Origin: Motilibacter rhizosphaerae
Lineage (GTDB): Bacteria > Actinomycetota > Actinomycetes > Motilibacterales > Motilibacteraceae
Direction: 5' to 3'
Length of the DNA: 64,000 nucleotides
Assembly (NCBI RefSeq): GCF_004216915.1
Contig: NZ_SGXD01000005.1
Coordinates: 1 to 64,000, forward strand
Shown here piece by piece: positions 1-8,258 of this stretch. The notes beneath the pieces are model-generated. The model made no database searches and was not told the origin of the DNA. It saw only the letters and a program-made list of their open reading frames with translations. Within the stretch, counting starts at the first letter, position 1, and the number at the start of each line of letters is the position of its first letter. A program made the translations under genes and the position numbers.

Positions 1-133
1 CCAGCAACGTGTTCGCCCGGGACCGGGCGCCCACGAACTCGAGGTAGGCGTCGAGCAGCGGCTCACCCAACCGGACCGCCAGCCCCCCGGCCGGGCTCTG
101 CGAGCGGGTCAGGACAAGAGCGGGGACGGGCAT
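1..133 (-). CDS. Tyrosine recombinase / integrase, 5' end only (cut by window edge)
   Basis: The gene starts with ATG at 133 on the minus strand and runs off the left edge, so only about 44 residues are visible. They read MPVPALVLTRS, then LLDAYLEFVGARSRANTLL. This matches the start of the N-terminal SAM-like (core-binding) domain of tyrosine site-specific recombinases, where a helix of the form LLDxYLEFVxARxRPNT is typical. The catalytic domain is outside the window. If correct, it marks the edge of a mobile or integrated region. The identification rests on one helix, so confidence is moderate. Confidence 0.55.
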   Translation of the reverse strand, partial: MPVPALVLTRSQSPAGGLAVRLGEPLLDAYLEFVGARSRANTLL

Positions 134-181
134 GCGGAACCCTCCAACTCCGAGGACAGCAGGCCCGGACGGCCCACCGGA

Positions 182-826
182 ATGTCCACGAAGATCACCC
201 GCATATCAAGCAAGAGCGGACGTTCGCCGACCCCGCGCTCACCGCCGGCGAAACGGGCTGTAGCGAGCTCAGCCCGCCTGCCGGCAGCGGATGGGGAGGG
301 TCTTCGCGTGCCTGAAGCACCTGGCTCAGGTACCGCTGGTGGCCCTCCCACCCCTGATGCTGCTCGCATCGGCCAGCAGCTGCGTACGTTCGAGCTGGAC
401 GGGGACGGCGTCGTCCTCGACGCGGCGCTCTGGGTCCGCATGGCTGACAGTGGCGAGATCGGCTACATCGAGGGCAACGCTCTGCTCGGGCGGGGCCGGG
501 TGCACATCCCGGGCTCCGGCGCCTGCGAGGCGCTGATCGACCCGTACCGAGAGCTGAGCGAGCTGTCGCCGCTTGCGCAGGCGTGGCTCGACGGCTTCCT
601 CGCGGGCAGCGAACCGTCCATCTGGGAGTACCTCGGTGTGGGGCCCGATGCGTACGACTGCACGGACGAGGAGTGGGCCCGGTACGTGAGGTTCTGCGCG
701 AGAGCGCGTCAGCAGGGGTGGTACGACCACCTGGATCCCCGCCCCCGTCAGGGCCTTGGTCGTCACAGAGGCGGAGCGGGCGGATCTGGCCGCCGTGCTC
801 CAGCAGCTCTGGGCGTACGCCGGTGA
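182..826 (+). CDS. Hypothetical protein, possibly frameshifted near its 3' end
   Basis: This is an unrecognised protein. From about 375 to 745 the third codon positions are almost all G or C and the translation is well composed, with acidic, tryptophan-rich stretches such as WLDGFLAGSEPSIWEYLG and CTDEEWARYVRFC. The first ~65 codons (182-375) lack this bias, so the true start may be later; ATG at 440 is the first later in-frame ATG. The last ~30 codons are Arg/Gly-rich and look out of frame. The good coding signal moves to another frame at about 750 (the next entry), so one base may be missing or extra there. No domain is recognised. Confidence 0.4.
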   Translation: MSTKITRISSKSGRSPTPRSPPAKRAVASSARLPAADGEGLRVPEAPGSGTAGGPPTPDAARIGQQLRTFELDGDGVVLDAALWVRMADSGEIGYIEGNALLGRGRVHIPGSGACEALIDPYRELSELSPLAQAWLDGFLAGSEPSIWEYLGVGPDAYDCTDEEWARYVRFCARARQQGWYDHLDPRPRQGLGRHRGGAGGSGRRAPAALGVRR

Positions 827-1019
827 GGTCGTCTGGCTGCCGACAGAGGACGGGTGGGTCCAGGGGCAGCCTGAGCCCGACGTGATCGAGGGGGAGTGGC
901 GTGCTCAGTCACCCTGCCTCGAGCGCGAGCACCACGACATGATGCGGCTCGACGGCGATTGGATGGTCTGCGTGGACTGCGGCCGAACCAGTGACGAGAA
1001 CGCCCGAGCTGGCACTTAG
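756..1019 (+). CDS. Small hypothetical protein, or displaced 3' part of the preceding gene
   Basis: An 87-residue frame opens with TTG at 756 and overlaps the preceding frame by 71 bases. Its composition is good (AERADLAAVLQQLWAYAGE, then VWLPTEDGWVQGQ). It ends with a C-x2-C pair in MVCVDCGRTSDE, which might bind a metal. No convincing ribosome binding site precedes the TTG. It could be a separate gene or the C-terminus of the upstream ORF after a frameshift. Function is unknown. Confidence 0.4.
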   Translation: MVVTEAERADLAAVLQQLWAYAGEVVWLPTEDGWVQGQPEPDVIEGEWRAQSPCLEREHHDMMRLDGDWMVCVDCGRTSDENARAGT

Positions 1020-1181
1020 TCCGGGCCGCTCCGTGGGCGCGGCAAGAGTGGGCCTGAGGGGCACCGTCGAGAGCGTCCGGCAATCGCCCAAACGCGGACG
1101 TCAGGAGCGCGAACGCCCTGCCGATCGCGTGCGCGGGACGGTCGTGATGGACTGGCGGCAGACCGACGAGAGGGGCGGGCA

Positions 1182-2180
1182 GTGCGCGCAGTCCAGGTGG
1201 CGGAGCCGAACGGCGACTTCGAGCAGGTCGAGCGGGAGGTCCCGCAGCCGGGCCCGGGCGAGGTGCTCGTCCGGGTGGCGGCGTGCGGGGTCTGCCACAG
1301 CGACGTGATGGCCAAGGTCGGGATGTCGGCGGCGTACCCCCGCGTACCCGGCCATGAGGTCGCCGGTCGGGTCGAAGCCCTTGGCGAGGGCGTCAGCCGC
1401 TGGGAGGTCGGGCAGCGGGTCGGCATCGGCTGGTTCGGCGGCGCGTGCTTCGAGTGCACCGCCTGCCGCGAGGGCGACTTCATCTCCTGCGAGGTCGGCA
1501 AGGTGACCGGGCTGACCGCCGACGGCGGGTACGCCGACTACGTGGTCGCGCCGCACGACGCGCTCGCCGCGATCCCGGACGAGCTCTCCGACACCGAGGC
1601 CGCTCCGCTCATGTGCGCCGGGGTGACGACGTTCAACGGCCTGCGCAGCAGTGGCGCCAGGGCCGGCGACCTCGTCGCGGTCGTCGGACTGGGCGGCCTC
1701 GGGCACCTCGGCGTCCAGTTCGCCCGCGCCATGGGCTTCGAGGTCGTGGCGATCGCCCGCGGCCAGGAGAAGGGGGAGTTCGCGGACCGGCTCGGCGCGC
1801 ACCACTACCTCGACAGCACCACCCAGGACGTCGCTGCCGAGCTCAAGCGCCTGGGCGGCGCGCAGACCGTCCTGTCCACGGTCACCAGCGCGGACGCCGG
1901 CACAGCGACTCTCGGCGGCCTGCGCCACCGCGGTCGGCTCGTCGTCGTCGGTGCGCCGCAGGAGCCGCTGCAGGTGCCCGCCGTCGCCCTCATCGGCCCG
2001 AGCGCGATGGTCGCCGGGCACGCGTCGGGGTCGGCGAAGGACAGCGAGGACACGCTGCGGTTCGCAGCGTTGAGCGGTGTCCGGCCCATGGTGGAGACGG
2101 AGCCGCTCGAGCGGGCGACCGAGGCGTTCGACGCGATGATGGCCGGCAAGCCGCGCTTCCGCATGGTCCTCACGACCTGA
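1182..2180 (+). CDS. Zinc-dependent alcohol dehydrogenase (MDR family)
   Basis: This 332-residue cytosolic medium-chain dehydrogenase probably oxidises alcohols or reduces aldehydes with NAD(P). The catalytic zinc site is visible as CGVCHSD (Cys38, His39) and GHE (57-59). The structural zinc cysteines are at 89, 92, 95 and 103, and a GLGGLGHLG nucleotide-binding loop lies at 169-177. These fit the AdhP/AdhA class and the usual family length. GTG at 1182 follows GAGAGGGGCGGG. It is convergent with the DUF2256 gene and stands alone, so the substrate cannot be inferred. Confidence 0.9.
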   Translation: MRAVQVAEPNGDFEQVEREVPQPGPGEVLVRVAACGVCHSDVMAKVGMSAAYPRVPGHEVAGRVEALGEGVSRWEVGQRVGIGWFGGACFECTACREGDFISCEVGKVTGLTADGGYADYVVAPHDALAAIPDELSDTEAAPLMCAGVTTFNGLRSSGARAGDLVAVVGLGGLGHLGVQFARAMGFEVVAIARGQEKGEFADRLGAHHYLDSTTQDVAAELKRLGGAQTVLSTVTSADAGTATLGGLRHRGRLVVVGAPQEPLQVPAVALIGPSAMVAGHASGSAKDSEDTLRFAALSGVRPMVETEPLERATEAFDAMMAGKPRFRMVLTT

Positions 2181-2262
2181 CCCAGGGATCGGTGGACGCA
2201 CGGCCGGAGCCCGGCGCGGCTGCTCGAGGTGCTCGGCGGCGTCGAGAAGCGCTGTCCCAGCG

Positions 2263-2640
2263 CTACCCCGTACGCGTCCGCCGGATCCTGATCGGCCCCT
2301 TGGCGGTGGAGGGGTCGACCACCTTCCCGCCCTGCGTGATGACGACGTCGCCGGCCACGACGAGCCGTCGCGCCGCGGCGCGAGCGGGCTCCATGAGTCC
2401 TCGCCAGTCGTCGCCACCGACGGCCCGGGCCGCGTCGGACGGGCAGATCGTCGCGCCGTCGGCGCGGGTGGACAGCAACCGCAGGATGGTCTCCTCGAGG
2501 GCGCGGTCGGTGGTGGACACCTTGGTGCGCCTGCACTTCTCGGAGCAGTAGCGCACGGAGTCCCAGTCCCGCTCCCACTTCTTGCGCCAGGTGATGGTGC
2601 GCCCGCAGGCGGCGCACGGCTTCGTCTCGCCGGCGCTCAT
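2263..2640 (-). CDS. DUF2256 and DUF3253 domain protein
   Basis: This 125-residue protein joins two small domains. The N-terminus is a DUF2256 zinc-ribbon-like motif: [14 protein letters not shown], then YCSEKCR. The remainder, from about residue 45 (LEETILRLL) through [13 protein letters not shown] to [16 protein letters not shown], is DUF3253, a winged-helix-like domain. Its ATG overlaps the TGA of the photolyase-like gene by four bases (2637-2640), so translation is probably coupled. DUF2256 genes commonly sit beside cryptochrome/photolyase genes, and that association holds here. The biochemical role is unknown. Confidence 0.85.
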   Translation of the reverse strand: MSAGETKPCAACGRTITWRKKWERDWDSVRYCSEKCRRTKVSTTDRALEETILRLLSTRADGATICPSDAARAVGGDDWRGLMEPARAAARRLVVAGDVVITQGGKVVDPSTAKGPIRIRRTRTG

Positions 2641-3824
2641 CGCGCCCACGCACTGAACGACTGCAGGGAGCCGGCACCCGGGCGGCGCAGCCAGGGCCAC
2701 GGGTACGTCGCGACGACCTCGAGGCGGCGGCTTCGTACCTTCCAGCCCGGCACGTACGTCCACGTGGTCGCGAGCCGCCTGCCTCGCAGCTCGACGACTG
2801 GATCCCCGAGCCTGACCTCTGCGCCGAGCTCGGCCAGCGCCTCGGCCAGGAAGACGAGCCGCTTCCCGGACAGGCGGAGCCTGGCGAGCAGCGGCTCGTC
2901 GAAGACGAACACCGACGGCAGGTCCGGGCGCGCGCGCCGGGCGGGGTCGCGGTCCCCGAGCGACTCTGCCGTCAGCCAGACGGCCTCCGCTCCGCCCGTG
3001 ACCACGGGCTCTACGGGACCGCCGTCGGTCAGCCCGTCGCGCAGGCCCTCGGGGGCGCTGACGCGCGGTCCCGACTGCGCGGTCGGCCAGTCCTGTACGG
3101 GGCAGGCCCGCTGGAGCGGGCACGACCGGCACAGCCCCGGCGCACGCTTCTCGACCTGCCAGCGGCTGAAGCCGTAGACCTTGCCGGTCCCGGTGCCGAC
3201 GGTCCACTGCCAGCCGAGCCGGTTCGCCGCCGGAGACCCGTCGAGCAGGTGGCGGTACATCTCCTGCGCGCCCTCCCGCCAGTCCCCTCCCGCGCGGACG
3301 GTGTACTGCGAGCTCAGCCACATGCGGGTCTGGTTGACCAGCCAGCCGTCCTCGCGCAGCTCGGCCGTCGTCGCCGCCATGCACGCCATCTCCTGCGGCC
3401 AGGGCTCTCTCGCCCACGGCTCGTCGACCCTCGGTGGCCCGAAGCGCAGGGGCTGTGCCGTCGCCCTGCCGATCCGGGCGTACAGGTGGCGGGCGTACTC
3501 CTGCCAGAGCAGCTCGTCCCGGAACTTCCCGCGGTCACGAGCAGGAGCGTGCTCGACCGCGTCCCACACCGTCGGGAGGTCGAGCAGCCCGTGGCGGATG
3601 TACGGCGAGAGCCCGCTCGCGCCGCGTGACCCGGCCGGCAGCACGGTGCTGCGCCGCGACGCGTACCCCGTCACGTCCAGCGCGGCCAGCGCGGCGTCCG
3701 CTGCCGCCTGCCCGCCGCGGATGCGCGAGGGGCGGACCTCGTCGCAGCTCAGGTGCCCCAGGTGCTCGCGCACCCAGTCGACGACGTCGTCGCGACCGGT
3801 GGGGGGAGCGGGCAGCAGGGGCAC
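2637..3824 (-). CDS. Photolyase/cryptochrome-like FAD-binding protein with C-terminal antenna-like segment
   Basis: This predicted flavoprotein has 395 residues from GTG 3824. Residues ~70-230 carry the FAD-binding helical domain of photolyases and cryptochromes: [17 protein letters not shown] (71-87), [15 protein letters not shown] (101-115), then [12 protein letters not shown] and [20 protein letters not shown] (195-214). The usual N-terminal Rossmann antenna domain is missing. Instead residues ~280-345 resemble part of that domain ([18 protein letters not shown]), giving a reversed order. A Cys-rich stretch, [10 protein letters not shown] (232-241), lies between. ATG at 3944 is an alternative start but would overlap the divergent protease promoter. 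The role is probably light- or DNA-repair-related; activity is uncertain. Confidence 0.75.
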   Translation of the reverse strand: MPLLPAPPTGRDDVVDWVREHLGHLSCDEVRPSRIRGGQAAADAALAALDVTGYASRRSTVLPAGSRGASGLSPYIRHGLLDLPTVWDAVEHAPARDRGKFRDELLWQEYARHLYARIGRATAQPLRFGPPRVDEPWAREPWPQEMACMAATTAELREDGWLVNQTRMWLSSQYTVRAGGDWREGAQEMYRHLLDGSPAANRLGWQWTVGTGTGKVYGFSRWQVEKRAPGLCRSCPLQRACPVQDWPTAQSGPRVSAPEGLRDGLTDGGPVEPVVTGGAEAVWLTAESLGDRDPARRARPDLPSVFVFDEPLLARLRLSGKRLVFLAEALAELGAEVRLGDPVVELRGRRLATTWTYVPGWKVRSRRLEVVATYPWPWLRRPGAGSLQSFSAWAR

Positions 3825-3953
3825 TCCCGGATCGTCCCCGAGATCCTCCCGCTCAGCACCTCGACGGCCGCGAGGGGAGTCGAGCGGCCCCGAGCTGCGG
3901 AGTGGCTCGGACGGGCCATGGATCCCGTGCCTGCGCGGTGCCATGCTCCGCTC

Positions 3954-5303
3954 GTGAGATCCCGCTCGGGCGTCCTCGCGACCCTGGTCTGCGCCGTGGT
4001 CACGTCCGGCGGCGTCCAGGCGCTGCCCCACGCGGAGGCCGACGTGGCCCCGGTCCTCACCATCAGCTCGAGCGTGCCGCAGCTCGAGCGCCCGGCCAGC
4101 ACGGGTGACCCGTGGGGGTCGATCTCGCTGTCCGGGACCTACGACGACGGCAGCGGCGCGGACTACCGCCTCCAGCAGACGCTCACCATCACCGACGCCG
4201 ACGCGGACGGTCCGCTGACGAGCTTCGAGCCCCGGACGGTCGTCACGGACTCGACGGGCGCCTGGCAGCTCCGCGGCGTCTACCCGGCGAACCACGACGG
4301 CGGCCCGGGCATGGCCACGCAGACCTTCACCGTGAGCGGGCCCGGCGGCCTCAGCGCCTCGGTGGTCGTCCCGGTGCCCGCCGACCTCACCCGCGTCCTG
4401 CCCGGCGAGACGCACCCGCCCGCCGGCGCCCCCTTCGTCGCCACCGGAGCCGTGGAGGGGCCGACAGGCACCACGGTCACGGGCGAGGTGCCGGACGGGG
4501 CGGGTGGCTGGCGCGCGGTCAGCACGGGGCGCAGCGACTTCGCCTTCTCCTACCAGCTCCTCCCCGGCTACCGCCACGTCGCGGTGCCGTTCCCGACGCC
4601 CCGGCGCGGTCCCCTGGTCTACCGGCTCTCCTTCGCCGGCGACGCGCGGCACGGGCCGGCGGTGAGCCGCACGTTCTCCGTCCCCTTCGGCCCGAGCCGC
4701 CCGGCGGGCAGCCGCAGGTCGTACGCCCTCGCCGACGACTCGCGCGGGAAGCCGGTGCGGTTCGACCCGTGCCGGCCGGTGACCTGGGCGCTCAACGCGA
4801 AGGGGGCTCCGCCCGGCGCGAAGGCGCTGGTGGCGGAGGCCGTGCGCCGGGTCGCGACGGCCACCGGGGGCACCTTCAGGTTCGTGGGGCTGTCGACCGC
4901 CAGGCCGAGCAAGCGGGAGTCGCAAGGCCGCTTCGCCACGGGCCGGGGGCCGATGATCCTCGTGAAGTGGGTGGGGAGCAGGGAGTCCGACATCCAGGCC
5001 GAGGCCGACCGCGACGTCTGGGGGAGGGCGTACGTGATCGAGGGGACCGACGGGCGTGGGCGGGAGCACCCGGGGGGCGGCACGGTCCTGCTCTACCGCT
5101 CCGCCCAGCTGAGCCCCGACACCAGCGCCGACGGCTGGCTCCCCGTCCTCCTGCACGAGTTCGGGCACGTCATGGGACTGCAGCACGTCGCCGACCCGAC
5201 CCAGGTGATGTTCCCGCAGGACGTCGGCACCACGGCGTACGGCGCCGGCGACGTCGCGGGCCTGCGCCGGCTCGGCAAGGGCTCCGGGTGCGGTACGTCG
5301 TGA
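3954..5303 (+). CDS. Secreted matrixin-like zinc metalloprotease
   Basis: This predicted exported protein of about 449 residues has a short positively charged N-terminus and a hydrophobic signal (MRSRSGVLATLVCAVV). Next come about 250 residues of beta-rich, Ig-like sequence. The C-terminal catalytic domain carries the metzincin zinc motif HEFGHVMGLQH at about 401-411, followed by a Met-turn candidate in QVMFPQ. The order and spacing fit matrixin/astacin-like peptidases. GTG 3954 was chosen because the signal peptide begins there; ATG 3918 or GTG 3927 are possible. It is followed 44 bases later by another secreted protein. Substrate unknown. Confidence 0.8.
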   Translation: MRSRSGVLATLVCAVVTSGGVQALPHAEADVAPVLTISSSVPQLERPASTGDPWGSISLSGTYDDGSGADYRLQQTLTITDADADGPLTSFEPRTVVTDSTGAWQLRGVYPANHDGGPGMATQTFTVSGPGGLSASVVVPVPADLTRVLPGETHPPAGAPFVATGAVEGPTGTTVTGEVPDGAGGWRAVSTGRSDFAFSYQLLPGYRHVAVPFPTPRRGPLVYRLSFAGDARHGPAVSRTFSVPFGPSRPAGSRRSYALADDSRGKPVRFDPCRPVTWALNAKGAPPGAKALVAEAVRRVATATGGTFRFVGLSTARPSKRESQGRFATGRGPMILVKWVGSRESDIQAEADRDVWGRAYVIEGTDGRGREHPGGGTVLLYRSAQLSPDTSADGWLPVLLHEFGHVMGLQHVADPTQVMFPQDVGTTAYGAGDVAGLRRLGKGSGCGTS

Positions 5304-5347
5304 CCCGTCCCCAGCGTTCCCGTCCCCTCCAGCACAGGGAGCAGCCC

Positions 5348-5884
5348 ATGACCCGCACCGCCACCCGCCGTGGACGGACCATCCGCCCGCTCCTCGCCGC
5401 CGCCGCGCTGCTCGCGCCGGTCCTGCTCGCCCCGGCGCGAGCCGACGCGGCGCTGCCGAGCTGGGCGTCGTTCATCTCCCGGGGTTCGAGGTGCACCGCC
5501 GACGCGCACGGCCTCTACCACGTCACGAGCAAGGGCTACATGAAGGCGGAGAACGGCGCGCACGTCAACAGCACCGCGCGCCACTTCGTGCTCAAGATCA
5601 GGTTGGAGCACCCCTCGGACGCCGGCGCGATCCAGCCCGGTGCGTACGCGAGCCGGCAGTACCCCGCCGCAGGTGCACCCGCGCTGCTCTCGTCGCGCAC
5701 CTACCAGACGCTGATGGCGGTCACGTCGAGCGGCTACGACCCCGCGCAGGACTGGACCGTGCACGTCCAGGTGGTCTTCGACCGCTCGAAGCCCTTCCCC
5801 GACGTCGTCCGGGACATCCGGTTCCCGCTGGCGAACCTGAGCTGCCCGCCGACCAGCTCAGGGATCGGGATCGGGTCGGGCTGA
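5348..5884 (+). CDS. Secreted hypothetical protein
   Basis: This is a 178-residue exported protein with a clear signal peptide: basic MTRTATRRGR, then a hydrophobic stretch ending ARADA around residue 36. The mature part has two cysteines that could pair (CTADAHG and LSCPPTSS) and a Gly/Ser tail. An AGGGAGCAG ribosome binding site precedes ATG 5348. It lies 44 bases after the secreted protease, in the same direction, and is probably co-transcribed. No family was recognised. Confidence 0.75.
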   Translation: MTRTATRRGRTIRPLLAAAALLAPVLLAPARADAALPSWASFISRGSRCTADAHGLYHVTSKGYMKAENGAHVNSTARHFVLKIRLEHPSDAGAIQPGAYASRQYPAAGAPALLSSRTYQTLMAVTSSGYDPAQDWTVHVQVVFDRSKPFPDVVRDIRFPLANLSCPPTSSGIGIGSG

Positions 5885-5948
5885 TCCGACCCCTCGTCGC
5901 GCGACTGTCGGCCTGGGCCCAGCCGACCTGCCGGGCCGTACGGCCCGC

Positions 5949-6719
5949 TCAGGACTCCGGCTCCAGGGCGACGGCGGAGCGGGGGAGGTCCCCGCAGGTC
6001 CGGCCGCGGGCAGCGGCGACGCGCTGGTCGTCACCGCTGGCTGAGCGGACGACCGTCTGCGGCGTGCCGTTGCGCGCGGTCGACCCGTCGGCGGCGACGG
6101 TCACCGGCGTGCGCGTGACGGTCCAGCTGCCGCCCGTCTCCCGGGCGTCCTCGCCGTAGAGCACCCGGTCTCCCTCCGGCCCGTCGCAGGCCAGCCCGGT
6201 GCCGACGTCGGTGAAGCCGAAGCTGAAGGAGTACGGCCGCCCGTCCACGCCCGGGACCGGGACCAGCCGTCTCGCGCGGCCGCGGACGACGTAGGCGTAG
6301 AGCTGTGCCGAGCGGCCGGTGTCCAGCAGCACCACCGCTGCGCCGCCGACGAGCCGCGCGGACGAGGCCCGGGCAGAGATGGGCGAGGCACTGGTGAACG
6401 TCGTCGACGTGCCACCGTGCCCGCTGGTGCGGACCCCGAGCAGCCGGCGCCCGCCGTCGTCGGCCAGCCAAAGCGTGTCGGGACGACCGTCCCCGTCGAG
6501 GTCGACGCCGGTCGCCGTCCCAGCACCCGCGGGGATCGCGCCGCTGCTCTCCTCCGGGGCGGGCGTCGCTCCGGTCGAGGCCGGAGTGGAGGGGGCTGGC
6601 GCCGGCGCAGTGCCAGCCGCGCTCCTGGGACCGGCTGCTGGCGAGGAGGTGCCGCACCCCGCGAGCAGGGCGAGCAGCCCGAGGGTGACGACGGGGGCGA
6701 CGGGCGGACGGGTTCTCAT
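5949..6719 (-). CDS. Lipoprotein with VCBS/FG-GAP-like repeat motif
   Basis: This 256-residue predicted lipoprotein has lipobox LLAGC (Cys22) after a hydrophobic helix, then a Ser/Pro/Ala-rich linker to about residue 65. The motif DLDGDGRPDTLWL is the calcium-binding-like loop seen in VCBS/FG-GAP repeats, and the rest is predicted beta-rich. Two later cysteines (GLACDG, GRTCGD) may form a disulfide. It is likely tethered outside the membrane. It is divergent from the sigma-factor gene, with ~220 bases between them. Function unknown. Confidence 0.7.
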   Translation of the reverse strand: MRTRPPVAPVVTLGLLALLAGCGTSSPAAGPRSAAGTAPAPAPSTPASTGATPAPEESSGAIPAGAGTATGVDLDGDGRPDTLWLADDGGRRLLGVRTSGHGGTSTTFTSASPISARASSARLVGGAAVVLLDTGRSAQLYAYVVRGRARRLVPVPGVDGRPYSFSFGFTDVGTGLACDGPEGDRVLYGEDARETGGSWTVTRTPVTVAADGSTARNGTPQTVVRSASGDDQRVAAARGRTCGDLPRSAVALEPES

Positions 6720-6942
6720 CGGTGCTGCCTTCCTGCGGTGCGCTGTCGACCCGTACGACGCGCGACCCGCGTCCGGCGTTTACCCGGACCGGGCGGTGCC
6801 CTGCAGCCGGGGCGCGCGGGACTGCTGCCCGCACCCGGTCAACCCGGCGCCCGGCTCGCGCGTCTGGACGGGCGTGGAGACGACCCTGGTGCTGGTGGTG
6901 GTGCCGCGCGGTGGGACCGCCGTGCGCGGGGCCGGTGGCACG

Positions 6943-7470
6943 ATGGCCGCGATGCGGGACGACGGGCAGATCGAGGAGCTCTACCGCGCCCACGCGCCCG
7001 CTGCCCGCCGGCTCGCCCACCTGCTGGTGGGCGACCGGGAGGTGGCGGACGACCTCGTGCAGGACTGCTTCGTGCGGCTGCTCGCGCGGGGCGGCAGCGG
7101 GGTCGACGACCTGGACGCGTACCTGCGGCGGGCCGTGGTCAACGCGTCGCGCTCCTGGCTGCGGCGGCTCGCGGTGCGCCGGGCGCGGGCGCACGAGGCG
7201 GCCCTCGCGTACGGGCCCGGGGGCGTCGGGGACGCTGTCCAGGCGGACCGCGCGGACGCCGTGCTGGAGGACGCCGCCCTGCGCGCGGCGCTGCTCCAGC
7301 TGCCGCCGCGGCAGCGGACGGCCGTCGTGCTGCGCTACTGCCTGGACCTGCCGGAGGCCGAGTGCGCCGCGGTCATGGAGTGCGCGGTCGGCACGGTGAA
7401 GGCCTCGGCCGCGCGGGGGCGCGCCCGGCTCGCCGAGCTGCTGGCCGAGCCGGGCAGGGCCGGGTCGTGA
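6943..7470 (+). CDS. SigE-family ECF RNA polymerase sigma factor
   Basis: This small group-4 sigma factor of about 175 residues directs RNA polymerase to a specific promoter set. Region 2 is visible as IEELYRAHAPAARRL and DREVADDLVQDCFVRLL. Region 4 is visible as LPPRQRTAVVLRYCLDL, then a recognition helix ending VGTVKASAARGRARL. The sequence fits the streptomycete SigE-like group common in actinobacteria. ATG 6943 and ATG 6952 are equally possible starts. Its stop overlaps the next gene's GTG (GTGA at 7467), indicating coupling with a membrane-protein partner. Confidence 0.85.
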   Translation: MAAMRDDGQIEELYRAHAPAARRLAHLLVGDREVADDLVQDCFVRLLARGGSGVDDLDAYLRRAVVNASRSWLRRLAVRRARAHEAALAYGPGGVGDAVQADRADAVLEDAALRAALLQLPPRQRTAVVLRYCLDLPEAECAAVMECAVGTVKASAARGRARLAELLAEPGRAGS

Positions 7471-8126
7471 GCACCCCTCGACAGGACGGCCCGCAGCGGC
7501 CGCACGAGCCGGAGGACCCGCTGGTCGAGCGGCTGCGCGCGCTGGGGCTCGGCGCCGAGCCGGCTGCTGCCCCGCCGGGCCTCGCCCGGCGCGTGCGCCG
7601 CCGCCGCCACGTACGCCGCGGCGCCCAGGCGGGTGGGCTCGTCGCCGTAGCCGCCGCCGCGACCGGCGTGGTCCTCGGCGGCCTCCCGCTGCCGGCTCAC
7701 CACGGCGTGCCCGCGGCGCCTCCGGGGACCACCGCGTCGACGGCGGGACCTGCCTCTCCGGCACCTCCCGCCGCCGCTGCGTCGTGCGCCGCCGGCGACC
7801 TCGCGGCCGACCCGCCCACCGTGGCCGGTCCCTCTGTGCAGACGATCAGCGTCCACCGCAGTGCGGACGCGTCGGGGACCTGCCTGCTGCTGCCCGGGAG
7901 CGCGACCACCGCCCAGGGCCGGGTGCTGGCCGCCGCGGGCAGCCGGTCGGTCGCGCTCGCCCCCGGCGCGACCGTGGTGCTGCGGCTGTCCTGGACGGGG
8001 ACCTGCGCCGCTGAGCCGGTCCAGGTGACGGTCGGGGCGCGCGGGGGCCCCTTCCTCGCGGCCTCCGTGGCGCTCCCTACCTGTGGCACGGTCACCCTCG
8101 CGAGCACGGTCGACCCTGCGCGCTAG
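7467..8126 (+). CDS. Membrane-anchored protein coupled to the sigma factor (possible anti-sigma factor)
   Basis: This 219-residue protein has a cytoplasmic N-terminus of ~50 residues, containing EDPLVERLRALGLG and an Arg-rich stretch. One transmembrane helix follows at about 52-75. The rest is an Ala/Pro-rich external part with four cysteines (SCAAGD, TCLLLP, TCAAEP, TCGTV). Position and topology match the membrane partners of SigE-family sigma factors. No HxxxCxxC zinc motif of classical anti-sigma factors is present, so the anti-sigma role is inferred from operon context only. Confidence 0.7.
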   Translation: MSTPRQDGPQRPHEPEDPLVERLRALGLGAEPAAAPPGLARRVRRRRHVRRGAQAGGLVAVAAAATGVVLGGLPLPAHHGVPAAPPGTTASTAGPASPAPPAAAASCAAGDLAADPPTVAGPSVQTISVHRSADASGTCLLLPGSATTAQGRVLAAAGSRSVALAPGATVVLRLSWTGTCAAEPVQVTVGARGGPFLAASVALPTCGTVTLASTVDPAR

Positions 8127-8180
8127 GTGGCCCGCGCGAGTCCGGCCATTCCGCCCGAACCACTCACGCAGGCGCAGACC

Positions 8181-8215
8181 TTGACTTTGTTTGCTAGTCG
8201 GACTTAACGTCCGAC
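8181..8215 (+). promoter_or_regulatory. Promoter-like sequence with perfect inverted repeat upstream of the GH8 gene
   Basis: TTGACT at 8181-8186 is a good -35 candidate. About 18 bases on, TTAACG (8205-8210) could serve as -10. A perfect palindrome, GTCGGAC-TTAAC-GTCCGAC (8197-8215), covers the -10 region. This arrangement would let a repressor block the glycosidase promoter. The region is AT-richer than its surroundings. The binding protein is not evident here. Confidence 0.5.
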
Positions 8216-8258
8216 GGGCCGAGCCGAGGGCTCGATCGTCGACACAGAGGAGTGCCGC

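Noticed and set aside
3825-5186. Upstream extension of the photolyase-like frame
   Set aside because: The extension runs antisense through the secreted protease gene and has no photolyase-like sequence.
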